Part shown: positions 26,050 to 33,774 of the stretch, in pieces
How positions within the stretch are numbered: the first letter of the stretch is position 1
Layout of the letters: each line of letters opens with the position of its first letter
Source of the DNA: Aquisphaera giovannonii
Lineage (GTDB): Bacteria; Planctomycetota; Planctomycetia; Isosphaerales; Isosphaeraceae
Reading direction: 5' to 3'
DNA length: 64,000 bases
Assembly (NCBI RefSeq): GCF_008087625.1
Contig: NZ_CP042997.1
Location: 9,610,001-9,674,000 of the forward strand
Translations under genes and position numbers: made by a program
The notes under the pieces: generated by a model
Databases searched by the model: none
Told to the model about the DNA's origin: nothing
Seen by the model: the letters and a program-made list of their open reading frames with translations, nothing else

Positions 26050-26274
26050 TCAAGCGGCCTGCCGGGCTTCGACCTTGGCGACCGCGTGCCGCATGCTGAC
26101 CACGGTGGTGCCGCCGAAGACGACCAGGAGGGCCTGGAAGATCTGGGCGATGCCCCCGCCGTAGTCCTTGGAGAGGATCATGCCCAGCCCGGAGACGACG
26201 GCCAGGATGACCGAGGCGTAGGTCTTGTAACCATTGATCAACTCCAGGAGGATCAGGGCGATTTTCATGGTCAT
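26050..26274 (-). CDS. Small holin-like membrane protein
   Basis: A 74-residue protein starting MTMKIALILLELINGYKTYA. Two membrane-length hydrophobic segments (KIALILLELI...YASVILAVVSGLGMIL and GGGIAQIFQALLVVFGGTTV) flank a short charged turn. The C-terminus is basic (MRHAVAKVEARQAA). Size and two-segment topology are typical of class II holins or phage membrane proteins. GAGG lies five bases before the first ATG. It sits between the single-pass membrane gene and the two-helix protein. Confidence 0.6.
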   Translation of the reverse strand: MTMKIALILLELINGYKTYASVILAVVSGLGMILSKDYGGGIAQIFQALLVVFGGTTVVSMRHAVAKVEARQAA

Positions 26275-26303
26275 CGAACCTCGAACGTGGTGGCCGGGCG
26301 GGG

Positions 26304-26564
26304 TCAGAAAGGGAGAGAAATCCAGAAGCTCTCGCAGAGCAGGAGGAAGAGGCCCATGGCCGTCAGCAGGGCCAGCCAGGCCCAATCGCCGGCCGAGAGG
26401 TCCCGCGGACGAGGCCAGCCCCTCCGCCGGGTGACGGGACGGGCGGCTGTGTGCCGCCCGGCGTCGCGAACGGCCCGCCGCGCGGGCCATCCTCGGCCTC
26501 CGTCGGCCGGTCCCGCGCGGCGGCCCTCGCGAGGGGGGCTCGCTTTGATCGGTGGCGGTCCCAT
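26304..26564 (-). CDS. Small protein with C-terminal membrane segment
   Basis: An 86-residue protein starting MGPPPIKASPPREGRRAG, four bases after the peptidase stop and so likely coupled. The first 55 residues are Arg/Pro-rich and disordered. The C-terminal part is one hydrophobic segment (AWLALLTAMGLFLLLCESFW). Tail-anchored proteins of this size occur among phage lysis accessory genes. The basic N-terminus could instead be coincidental translation in GC-rich DNA, so confidence is moderate. Confidence 0.45.
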   Translation of the reverse strand: MGPPPIKASPPREGRRAGPADGGRGWPARRAVRDAGRHTAARPVTRRRGWPRPRDLSAGDWAWLALLTAMGLFLLLCESFWISLPF

Positions 26565-26568
26565 GGGT

Positions 26569-27465
26569 TCAGGCCGCCAGGTTGTAGCCCCACCGGGGAG
26601 GGAGCGGCCGGCTCACGAAGGCGGCGGCCCTGGACAGGGCCCAGGAGTCGCCGGCCGCGAGGATCCGCTCCACCACTCGGCGGTCGGCCCAGAACGAGAA
26701 GGTCGGCTGGTCGAGGGCCGTCGGGCCGTCCGGGGTGTCGGGGCCCCAGCTTTGGAGTATGCACGCGCCGGGGCGGTCGAACCGCACGCCGGCGATCAGC
26801 ATGCAGTGCCCCCACACGCCCTGGGCCGGACAGAATCCGTCGCGGTCGCGATGCAGCGAGAAGCCCTGGTTGGAGCAGATGGTCACCGGGTAGCCGTTGA
26901 CGAGCGCCGCGACCAACTCATCCCAGCTCGAGACCAGGGCGGCGGAGCCGAGCTTGTAGGGCGCGGCCTGCCTCTTGATGGCCTCCGGCACGCCGGCGCG
27001 GCCCCAGGCACGGGCCCGGCCGCCGCTGTAGGCGCCATCGGCGCCGAGCATCTCGCGGCTGACCACGCCCACCGTCGTCATCGCCTTGACGGCCGCCGCC
27101 CCGTACGAGCCGTCACCCCGGCCCAGGATGCCGGCGGCCTCGCGGGATGTCCCATAGATGAACTCCGTGTCCGTCTCCCGGAACTCGGCCGCCTCGCCCA
27201 GGCTGATCTCGACGCACTGCAGGAGGTCATTGGCATGGCCGTGGCCGAACGAGACGCAATCCCCGATCTGCTGCGCCGGGTAGTCCGGGTCCTTGCCCAG
27301 CACCTCGCGCCAGGCCTTATACAGCAGGACCGGGCTCGTCGGCGTGTCGCCCATCAGGTGGGGCGCGGCCGCCGCCAGGCCCTGGAAGGGGCCGGCACAG
27401 GCCCTCTGGCTGGAGTCGATGCCGAGCCAGCCGGTCACGATTTGCGGTGGGATCGTCGCGCCCAT
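26569..27465 (-). CDS. Papain-like (C1-type) cysteine peptidase
   Basis: A 298-residue enzyme. The papain-fold catalytic triad is visible in AQQIGDCVSFGHGHAND (nucleophile Cys, with Gln for the oxyanion hole), VWGHCMLIAGV (His) and ILQSWGPDTP, which corresponds to the family's Asn-Ser-Trp-Gly with Gln in place of Asn. There is no signal peptide, and the start at ATG 27465 has GGAG ten bases upstream. In phages such folds act as endolysin-type peptidases or peptidoglycan peptide hydrolases. The clustered small membrane proteins fit that reading. The exact substrate is not determined. Confidence 0.75.
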   Translation of the reverse strand: MGATIPPQIVTGWLGIDSSQRACAGPFQGLAAAAPHLMGDTPTSPVLLYKAWREVLGKDPDYPAQQIGDCVSFGHGHANDLLQCVEISLGEAAEFRETDTEFIYGTSREAAGILGRGDGSYGAAAVKAMTTVGVVSREMLGADGAYSGGRARAWGRAGVPEAIKRQAAPYKLGSAALVSSWDELVAALVNGYPVTICSNQGFSLHRDRDGFCPAQGVWGHCMLIAGVRFDRPGACILQSWGPDTPDGPTALDQPTFSFWADRRVVERILAAGDSWALSRAAAFVSRPLPPRWGYNLAA

Positions 27466-27561
27466 CACGGGGAATCTCCGTCTTGATCCGGTTGTCGTCT
27501 CAGGTTCCCGCGCCGTTCGCCGGCTCGCTGTCCCCGGCCCCGTCGTGGCGGCCCCGGGCGG

Positions 27562-28038
27562 TCAGCCGCCGAACGGCCACGCCCAACGGCCGGTGGACTT
27601 CATGCCGGCGGCCAGGCCCCGCCAGGCGCGGGCGACGGCCGCCTTGTCGGCATCCTTGAGCTCGGCCTCCGGCTTCCCGTCCGGGACGACCTTGCAGAGC
27701 TCGGGGGTCACCAGGCGGTCGAAGAGCTTCGTCCGCCCCTGCTCCCACGACTGCGAGACGACCTTGAGCGCCGCGCCGATGGCCTGGCCGGACTCCAGGG
27801 CCGTCGCCCCGTCGTCCCAGGCGGAGGAGTATGCCTTGCCCAACTCCGGGATGTACGAGCGGCCGAGGGCGACGAACCGAGGGTCGGCCGTCCGGGTCGT
27901 CGCGGCCCCGCGCCCGAGCCACCTCGACGCCGCCGGCATCGCCCAGGTTGTCAGGCCGGTCGTCGCGACGACGGAGGCCGCGACGAGCATCAGCGACTTC
28001 CGCTCCGCCAGCAGGAAGGCCCGCACTCTTGCAAACAT
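27562..28038 (-). CDS. Membrane-anchored hypothetical protein
   Basis: A 158-residue protein starting MFARVRAFLLAERKSLMLV. A hydrophobic segment (SLMLVAASVVATTGLTTWAM, residues 15-34) anchors or exports it. The remainder is soluble and Arg/Lys/Asp-rich (SYIPELGKAYSSAWDDGATA; KLFDRLVTPELCKVVPDGKP) and ends in WAWPFGG. It lies 97 bp upstream of the peptidase and may belong to the same lysis or entry module. No family is recognised. AGGTG stands nine bases before ATG 28038. Confidence 0.6.
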   Translation of the reverse strand: MFARVRAFLLAERKSLMLVAASVVATTGLTTWAMPAASRWLGRGAATTRTADPRFVALGRSYIPELGKAYSSAWDDGATALESGQAIGAALKVVSQSWEQGRTKLFDRLVTPELCKVVPDGKPEAELKDADKAAVARAWRGLAAGMKSTGRWAWPFGG

Positions 28039-28147
28039 GCTTATTGCACCTGTTGATCGATTCCGGGGGGGGGGTCGCGGCCCCGCGGCGAGGCCGCTGA
28101 TCGGGCCCGCGGGCCGCGTTCGTCGGCGGGAAGCTTCACGCCACCCG

Positions 28148-28468
28148 TCAGACCCGGGGCGTGCCCGAGGCCGCCCCGGCTCCCTCGCGGAGCCGGCGCC
28201 TCCGCTCCTTGCGCGTCTCCCCATGGGCCGACGTCCGGGCCGGCTCGGCGCCGGCCCTCTTCGGCTCGGGCCGGGGGTCGGTCCGGGGATCCCGTCGCAG
28301 GTCCGGATGGTCGTCGTGCCCCGATTGCAGGCAGACCATGCAGCAGAGGTCGGAGCCCTTGGGGATCGGGCCGTGGTGGGGGCAACGGGACGTCGGGGTG
28401 AAGGGCCCGACCGGGAAGAGCGGCACCAGCCTCACCTCATCAGCCGACCTCGCACCTCGCCGTGCCAT
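28148..28468 (-). CDS. Small Cys-motif protein, first gene of leftward run
   Basis: A 106-residue protein starting MARRGARSADEVRLVPLFPV. A CPHHG and a CCMVC motif separated by about eleven residues (TSRCPHHGPIPKGSDLCCMVC) form a probable four-Cys zinc ribbon. The C-terminal half is charged and disordered (KRAGAEPARTSAHGETRKER). AGGGGAGG lies close before the ATG. As the first gene behind an operator-like palindrome it could be a regulator or DNA-binding protein, but that is only context. It may be phage or host. Confidence 0.55.
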   Translation of the reverse strand: MARRGARSADEVRLVPLFPVGPFTPTSRCPHHGPIPKGSDLCCMVCLQSGHDDHPDLRRDPRTDPRPEPKRAGAEPARTSAHGETRKERRRRLREGAGAASGTPRV

Positions 28469-28491
28469 CGCCCCTCCCCTTGCTGGAACAA

Positions 28492-28521
28492 TCCCGTTCA
28501 CGGGATTTGCGTTTACGGGAT
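28492..28521 (-). promoter_or_regulatory. Operator-like palindrome plus extra half-site
   Basis: TCCCGTTCACGGGA (28492..28505) is a near-symmetric palindrome with 6-bp arms. A second ACGGGAT half-site follows at 28515..28521. On the minus strand the two read as direct repeats of ATCCCGT(A/G)AACG spaced 15 bp. They lie 24-53 bp upstream of the first leftward phage-region gene, a place where a repressor would act. No matching repressor gene is in the window. Confidence 0.4.
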
Positions 28522-28674
28522 AGGCCCCATTGCCTCCGCCCGCCACCTTCGTGTTTCCTTCTATAGGGGACTAGCGCCATGTTTGCGTTTTTTCGTATAT
28601 GCAATCCTCTAGATGGCGCGCCGCATAGCAGCAACGCATTACGAGGAAACGACTTAAAAATTCTCCATTTTCTC

Positions 28675-28703
28675 TTGACACAGGCCCGATCGTGTACTCT
28701 AGA
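28675..28703 (+). promoter_or_regulatory. Possible sigma70-type promoter
   Basis: TTGACA (28675..28680) is followed by TCTAGA (28698..28703) at 17 bp spacing, or by TACTCT at 14 bp. The -35 is perfect and the -10 is poor. It would drive the degenerate receiver gene at 28851, about 150 bp downstream. Confidence 0.35.
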
Positions 28704-28850
28704 CGCAATCAACCAGGCCAACTGCGGCGGCGGAGGGCGGCGATGGACGCGGGGGAAGGCATGATCTGGACCGCCCCGCTACAATGGGGAGGTCGGGAGG
28801 GCGATCGGCACGCCCCGCTCCACGGCCCGCGATTTCTTGGGGGAAAGACC

Positions 28851-29252
28851 ATGGCACACGACGACTCGATGGCGACCCCGCGCATCCTCAGCGTGGGCCA
28901 ATGCGGCTTCGACGGCTCCACGATCGCGGATCATCTGTCGAAGCACCTCGGCGCGCGGGTGGAGGCCGCCGAGGGCCTGGATGAGGCCCGTCGTCGGCTG
29001 GCCGCCGGGACCTTCCGGCTCGTCCTCGTCAATCGGATCCTGGACGCGGACGGCTCATCGGGGATCGACCTGATCCGGGCGTTGAAGCAGGATCCGGACG
29101 CGGCCGTCGCCGCGCTTCCCGTCATGCTCGTGAGCAACCTTCCCGACGCCCAGTCGGAGGCACGCGAGGCGGGGGCGGTGCCCGGCTTCGGCAAGTCCGA
29201 GCTCAAACGGCCGGAGACCCTGGAGCGGATCCGCGAGGTGCTGGGCGCCTGA
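28851..29252 (+). CDS. Degenerate response-regulator receiver protein
   Basis: A 133-residue protein with a receiver-like fold: ILSVGQCGFDG (first strand), FRLVLVNRILDADGSSGIDL, VMLVSNLPDA and GFGKSEL. At the phosphoacceptor position (usually LVLLD) there is Asn, and the first acidic pair is missing, while the switch Ser and conserved Lys remain. It is therefore a pseudo-receiver, unlikely to accept phosphate from a histidine kinase in the usual way. It has no DNA-binding output domain. Start MAHDDSM at 28851. Partners are not adjacent. Confidence 0.8.
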   Translation: MAHDDSMATPRILSVGQCGFDGSTIADHLSKHLGARVEAAEGLDEARRRLAAGTFRLVLVNRILDADGSSGIDLIRALKQDPDAAVAALPVMLVSNLPDAQSEAREAGAVPGFGKSELKRPETLERIREVLGA

Positions 29253-30149
29253 CTAGGGGCGGTCCGGCCCGGCCTCGACGCCGGGGGACGTCTCGCGGGG
29301 CCCTTGGGGGGCGCGGCCCGGCCTCGGAAGGCGATCCGGGGACATGGGCCGCGGGCTCGCCTCGCCCGCCTCCAGCGAGAACCGGCGGCCCAGGCCTGCC
29401 GGCCGCCAGTCCCGCCGCCGCGGCACTCCCCTCATGACGGGTGCGGGCGCCGGAGCTGCCGCGGGGACCACCACGCGGAGCATGAACCACACGTGGCAGG
29501 CCGTGCCCGCCAGCACGAACAGGTGGAAGACCTCATGGGCCCCGAACGCGGCGGGGCTCGGCCCCGGCCAGCCCGAGAGGTTGATCAGGGCCCCGAGGCT
29601 ATAGAAGACGCCGCCGACCGGGAGCGGCAGCAGGGCGCGATGCCCCAGCCCCCTGGCGAGTTCTCGATAGCAGATCAGGACGCCCCACCCCATCACCAGG
29701 TAGATCGTCGTCGAGATCCATCGGGTCGGTACCCCGCCGAGCCAGGTCCTCGACGCGCAGCAGAGGGCGAACGCCCAGACGACCTGCAATGTCCGCCGCC
29801 GCCATCGGCCGCGCATGAGGCCCCAGACGCCCGGCGTGTAGGTCCCGGCGATCAGCAGGTAGATCCCGACGTGGTCGAGCCTGCGGAGCGTGGCGAGGGT
29901 CCGACCATCCGCATCGGCCCCGTGGTACAGCCCGCTTGCGCCATAGCACAGCATCAGGCTTAGCCCGAAAATCAGCATCGAGACGAGCTTACCCCTCTCG
30001 AACGCGAGAGTCGGGTCGTCGCCCGCGGACGCGGCGGCCCGCGACCTCGCGGCGCAGCGATGCCAGAAGAGCCAGGTCAGGCCGACGGCGAGGAGGAAAC
30101 CCACGCCGTGGCTGGCGGCACTCGTCGGCTCCCGAAGCAGGGTCGGCAT
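29253..30149 (-). CDS. Hemolysin III-family (PAQR) membrane protein
   Basis: A 298-residue multi-pass protein. Family motifs are visible: SGLYHGADA in the second membrane segment region, LDHVGIYLLIAGTYTPGVW, and the C-terminal AFGAHEVFHLFVLAGTACHVWF with its His residues, which bind zinc in related PAQR receptors. About seven hydrophobic segments are seen. It has an unusual Pro/Arg-rich C-terminal extension of about 60 residues beyond the family core. It is convergent with the receiver gene, starting one base after its stop. Family members are linked to membrane homeostasis; the exact role is unknown. Confidence 0.85.
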   Translation of the reverse strand: MPTLLREPTSAASHGVGFLLAVGLTWLFWHRCAARSRAAASAGDDPTLAFERGKLVSMLIFGLSLMLCYGASGLYHGADADGRTLATLRRLDHVGIYLLIAGTYTPGVWGLMRGRWRRRTLQVVWAFALCCASRTWLGGVPTRWISTTIYLVMGWGVLICYRELARGLGHRALLPLPVGGVFYSLGALINLSGWPGPSPAAFGAHEVFHLFVLAGTACHVWFMLRVVVPAAAPAPAPVMRGVPRRRDWRPAGLGRRFSLEAGEASPRPMSPDRLPRPGRAPQGPRETSPGVEAGPDRP

Positions 30150-30490
30150 GCGGCCTCCCGCGGTTCGCGTCCGGGTGATCGGAGACTCGAATCGGGCGGC
30201 CGCGGGGGTGCGGTCGGATGGTGCGAGGCCCGGCCGTGCGTCGCACTCGACCGCATCGGCTCATCGGGTTTTCGTCCAGACGCGCGGGACGTCTTGAGGT
30301 TTTCCCGGGGCGGCACGGGAGGCCGGGCGGTGCAGCCGAGCGGTCGGCAAGCCCTCGAAGTCATCTTGTCGGTCCGCTCCGCCCCCGAACAGAAACGCCC
30401 GCCCCGCCGCGGCCGCCAGGAGGGAGCGAGCCGCGACGGGGCGGGCAGGGTTGTCCACGGCGATTCCAACCCCGCCGGGAGGCCCGAGTC
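30150..30490. other. Intergenic region
   Basis: This 341-bp gap separates two leftward genes. It contains a strong hairpin at 30397..30446 and otherwise shows no convincing coding signal. Confidence 0.6.
30397..30446 (-). terminator. Strong GC hairpin, terminator candidate
   Basis: GCCCGCCCCGCCGCGGC (30397..30413) pairs with GCCGCGACGGGGCGGGC (30430..30446) with one mismatch across 17 bp and a 16-nt loop. In the leftward direction it is followed by GTTTCTGTTC. It lies 45 bp past the stop of the PEP-CTERM gene. Confidence 0.6.
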
Positions 30491-31471
30491 TCACCGCGAG
30501 ATTCGCGACGCCTCACGGCGACGAGACCACGCGCGGGCGGCGAGCGCCGAGGCGGCGAGGCCGAAGACCACGAACGAGCCCGGCTCGGGGACCGGCGCCG
30601 GCTGGACCGCCGACGCCCCGTCCGAGCCCGGCGGGCTCAACTCCTGTGCGGCCGCCACGGTGGTGCCTGCCCGCGCGGCGGAGGGAGTCGTCACGCCGTC
30701 CAGGGCGTGGAGCCGCAGCTGTTCCTTCAGGGCATCGAGCGACTCCTGATTCCATTTCGACGCCCCCTTGGGCCCTTGGGAGATCAGGCTCTGGATGTCC
30801 TTGACCAGGCTGTTGCCCGTGATCGAGTTGACGATGCTGTTGGGGCTCAGGAGGTTCTCGGCGGCCGGGGTCGTGGTCTTCGAACTCGGCGCACCGCTCG
30901 ACGCGGCGGCCCCGTCGGCCGTGTTCCGGCTGGCGGCCGCCTGGGAGGCCAGCCAGGCCAGGACCTTGCCGTTGCTCGTGGCCGAGGAGAAGATCGGCGG
31001 GATCGGCTGGAGCAGGGTCGTGCTCTTGCCGTTGTTGACCGCGACGCTGGAGCTGGCGGCGAGCGCGACGGCGAGCTGGCCCTTCACGGCCGGATTGAAG
31101 TACAGCGGCCCCGTCGTCGCGGCACCGGCGTGGGTGGCCACCGTGGGGATGGATGAGTCCAGTGCCCTGGGATTCGAGACGCGGTAAGCCAGGTAGGACG
31201 GCGTCCGGTTGGACTGGAGCACCACCCCCGCCGAGCTGACGCTGGTCGGGAGCCGTAGCGGCCGGCCATCCCCGTCCAGGACCACGGGGCCGGTCAGGAC
31301 GCTGGCTGCCGCCTTCTTGCTCGCGGCCAGGGCCGTGCTGCCGGGCATCGGGACCGCCCCCTGCACCAGGGCCAGGGTCAGCCCGAGCGCCAGCCGGGCA
31401 CGGCCCCGGAACGGGACGATGATCCAGGCGGCGAGCCGGAACCGATCGCAGTGCGGGATTCGACGTCTCAT
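30491..31471 (-). CDS. PEP-CTERM-sorted secreted protein
   Basis: A 326-residue exported protein. It starts MRRRIPHCDRFRLAAWIIVP, with a GGAAGG site upstream. Around residues 24-48 a hydrophobic segment (ALGLTLALVQGAVPMPGSTA) serves as signal peptide. The mature part is Ala/Ser/Thr-rich. The C-terminus is a PEP-CTERM sorting signal: VPEPGSFVVFGLAASALAARAW followed by SRRREASRISR, where the hydrophobic stretch and Arg cluster are recognised by an exosortase. The biological role is unknown; such proteins are often matrix- or surface-associated. No exosortase gene is in the window. Confidence 0.85.
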   Translation of the reverse strand: MRRRIPHCDRFRLAAWIIVPFRGRARLALGLTLALVQGAVPMPGSTALAASKKAAASVLTGPVVLDGDGRPLRLPTSVSSAGVVLQSNRTPSYLAYRVSNPRALDSSIPTVATHAGAATTGPLYFNPAVKGQLAVALAASSSVAVNNGKSTTLLQPIPPIFSSATSNGKVLAWLASQAAASRNTADGAAASSGAPSSKTTTPAAENLLSPNSIVNSITGNSLVKDIQSLISQGPKGASKWNQESLDALKEQLRLHALDGVTTPSAARAGTTVAAAQELSPPGSDGASAVQPAPVPEPGSFVVFGLAASALAARAWSRRREASRISR

Positions 31472-31892
31472 GGGGGAGCCCTTCCTTGGGATGGATCGAA
31501 CTCGGCCGCGATGCCCCCCCCCGCGCCGCGACTCCCGTCTGTGCGCGGCAGAACCCGAGGGCGGGCGACCGGTCGGATCAAGCGGCGGATCGCCCGGAGT
31601 TCCGGCGACGACCCGCACGAGGGTGATTCCAGCTCGAACGATGTGAATGGTGGTGGCCGATCTGCGAGGGCCATCTAGCGCGAATCGCCGCAATCGAACA
31701 ACCCGGGTTCCGGTTTTTTGAAGGCAATTGAATTTTTTTCCTCAAGTTTGTCAGTCCGACAGCCGATCTTGATCCTCCCCCGCTTCGCGGTGGAATTCGA
31801 CAGGGGAACCCCGGCGTCGCGTTCATTGCAACACGCCGGGGGCGAAAGGGCGTCACGTCGCAGAGACCCGGCTTCACGATCGTCGCGTCCGT
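31472..31892. other. Intergenic region, low GC segment
   Basis: This 421-bp gap holds no credible gene. Bases 31,700-31,760 are AT-rich (poly-T runs within TTGAATTTTTTTCC) and could carry the leftward promoter for the PEP-CTERM gene, but no clear -35/-10 pair is evident. Confidence 0.5.
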
Positions 31893-32540
31893 TCATCCGC
31901 CACTGATCCCGAAGGCCGCCAGGACGAGGGAAGCTAACACATCCAGAATGCCAAGGATGAGCCCGGCGACGGCCCAAGGCCTGCGAAGGCCCGCGCGGCC
32001 GGCCAGGACGATCCCCAGCGTCCCGAGCACGAAGACCGCGGCGGTGAGGACGAACCAGACCCCGTAGACGATCGCCTCAGGAACCCGGAATAGGTCCCCG
32101 ACGACCTCGATCAGGGGGAATTGCAGCAGCGAGAAGACCAGCCCCACGATCCCGAGGATGCCGCTCGTGCGCGCCAGCCGGCCATCGGCCGGGTCCGGGG
32201 GGCGGCCCGCCGCAGGCCGAGGACGTTCGCCGCGGGGCGACCTCGCGAGCCGCATCGCGGGCGTCTCCTCGCCGTCCTCCGCGACCAGGAGATAGGCCTC
32301 CGGCGGGTCGAGCCGGGCGAGCACGGCCAGGACATCCTCCCGGCAGAGTTCACCTCCCCCCTGCTCCGCCCGCTCCTCCAGCAGTTCGTAGACCTGCGAT
32401 TCCACCTCGCGGACGATGTCGAGCCGCTCCGACCGGGGGAGCCGGCCCAGGAGCATCCGATCGATCGTGTCCAGCCGCGAGTCAATCAGCCCCCGAAGGG
32501 CGCCCGAGACCCGCCCCGCCACCGGCACCGGAATCATCAT
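31893..32540 (-). CDS. HAAS-type membrane protein paired with PadR regulator
   Basis: A 215-residue protein. Residues 15-80 are a soluble helical domain (RLDIVREVESQVYELLEERA, then LCREDVLAVLARLDPPEAYL) matching the HAAS/DUF1700-type signalling domain that interacts with PadR or sigma systems. A Pro/Arg-rich linker follows. The last 90 residues contain three membrane segments (GILGIVGLVFSLLQFPLI; GVWFVLTAAVFVLGTLGIVL; VAGLILGILDVLASLVLAAF). ATG 32540 lies inside the padR gene, 59 bp before its stop, with GAAGGAG seven bases upstream. The pair is likely a regulatory unit. Confidence 0.8.
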   Translation of the reverse strand: MMIPVPVAGRVSGALRGLIDSRLDTIDRMLLGRLPRSERLDIVREVESQVYELLEERAEQGGGELCREDVLAVLARLDPPEAYLLVAEDGEETPAMRLARSPRGERPRPAAGRPPDPADGRLARTSGILGIVGLVFSLLQFPLIEVVGDLFRVPEAIVYGVWFVLTAAVFVLGTLGIVLAGRAGLRRPWAVAGLILGILDVLASLVLAAFGISGG

Positions 32541-32883
32541 CTCGTTTCTCCTTCATGTGCTCATCATGTCCGAGCAATCTCGAGATCGACGCGGAGACGA
32601 CGCGCCACCTCTCCTCCATGGCCATGAGCCGCCTGCTCCCGGCCGAGGTCAGCCTGTAATGGCGGCGGGGGGGGCCCATCCGCGACGGCTCGACCCGGAC
32701 CGCCAGCGCGCCCTCCCGAGCCAGGCGGGCCAGCACCGGGTAGATCGTGCTCTCCGTGAACGCCAGCCCTTCTCGCCCCCGGAGATGCTCGACGATCCGA
32801 TACCCGTAGGTCTCCTCGCGGGAGATCGTCGCCAGCACGGCCAGCTCGACCAGGCCCTTTCGCAACTGCGTTTCCCACTCCAC
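32482..32883 (-). CDS. PadR-family transcriptional regulator
   Basis: A 133-residue winged-helix repressor of the PadR family. The core is ETQLRKGLVELAVLATISRE, ETYGYRIVEHLRGREGL, then ESTIYPVLARLAREGALAVR and RRHYRLTSAGSRRL (recognition helix and wing). The family usually represses nearby genes and responds to small molecules or stress. The GTG start at 32883 lacks a strong ribosome site. The C-terminal 25 residues (KEKRDDDSGAGGGAGLG) lie in the overlap with the HAAS gene and may be an artefact of that overlap. Self-repression of the pair is expected. Confidence 0.85.
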   Translation of the reverse strand: MEWETQLRKGLVELAVLATISREETYGYRIVEHLRGREGLAFTESTIYPVLARLAREGALAVRVEPSRMGPPRRHYRLTSAGSRRLMAMEERWRVVSASISRLLGHDEHMKEKRDDDSGAGGGAGLGRPSGAD

Positions 32884-33774
32884 CGAGATTGCCCCCAGGC
32901 CCCGCTACCTCGCAATACAAAGTACCAAGACGAGGCATGCGGTCAAGCGGGAAGCCCGCCGGCGGTCCGGAGGAAGGCGATATTCCCCCGTGGGTTAGGG
33001 ATTCGAGGTCGGGCGGATTGCCCGGATTTCGACAGTGAGTTTGACACTCCGCGGACCGTGCGAATAGAATCCAGGTGTCGTACGCGATCGCGGAACAGAT
33101 GCCGATTCCTCTGCGGGCGGACTGAATGGCTCTGCGACTGCTGACCCTTCTCTATGTCTTCAGCGGCGCCGCGAATCTCTCGCCCCTCGAGAGTGCGACC
33201 TGCCATTCCGCGCCCGTCGTGTCGGCCGGCCGCCAGCAGTCCCCGCCCGCACAAGCGCCCCTCGATCAGGGCTTGACCAACCAAGCCATCCTGTTCAGGG
33301 CGTTGCCCGTCAGCCGTCCCGAGGATCTCCTCGTCGGTCCGGACGATCGGGATCCGCTCGAGATCATGGTGGACGTTGAGGAGACCTGCACCGAGGACGA
33401 TGGCGAGACGGCGGCATACTGCCCCGAAGGTCCATCCATCCCCGGCAAGGGTGATCTCTCGCCCTGCTTCTCGAGCCACCTCGTCCTGCCCTCCCTTCTT
33501 CCCGCCTGGCGAACCCCTCTTCGCTGTTGAGCCGGCGGCTCGCGCCTTCACCTTCGCCATCACCTGGGTGAAGGTTGCGCCCTTACGTCCCGAGGCGTGA
33601 ACGCCCTCCACCGGCGGCCACCCGATCGACCCATTTCGTTCGAATCGGCGCGGGTCGCGGCCAGCCGGCGGGGCTTCACGGAGTCGCATCGAAGAAGGCC
33701 CCGCCGGTCGGCATCCATGACATGTCGGCGATTGGCCGGTGGGTCGGACGTCTGTAGAGAGAAGAGGTGTGCCT
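32884..33774. other. 891-bp stretch without a convincing gene
   Basis: Both strands carry open frames here (for example rightward 33126..33530 and a leftward frame over 33000-33600), but neither has a ribosome site, a known domain or a consistent codon pattern. The stretch could be a decayed gene or mobile element remnant. I found no inverted repeats bounding it. It includes the promoter region for the AraC gene. Confidence 0.4.

Larger units (their letters stand above)
28469..28850. other. AT-richer divergent intergenic region
   Basis: This 382-bp gap between leftward phage genes and the rightward host gene is clearly less GC-rich than its surroundings at 28,555-28,720. It contains the operator-like palindrome and a possible rightward promoter. 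I found no att core, tRNA end or integrase. A phage-host junction could lie here, but the sequence alone does not prove it. Confidence 0.5.

Noticed and set aside
28540-28720. Possible phage attachment site in the AT-richer gap
   Set aside because: No repeat pair, tRNA end or integrase was found to support it.
33126-33530. Rightward 134-codon frame with a hydrophobic start
   Set aside because: No ribosome site and no recognisable fold; kept only as part of the unassigned stretch.
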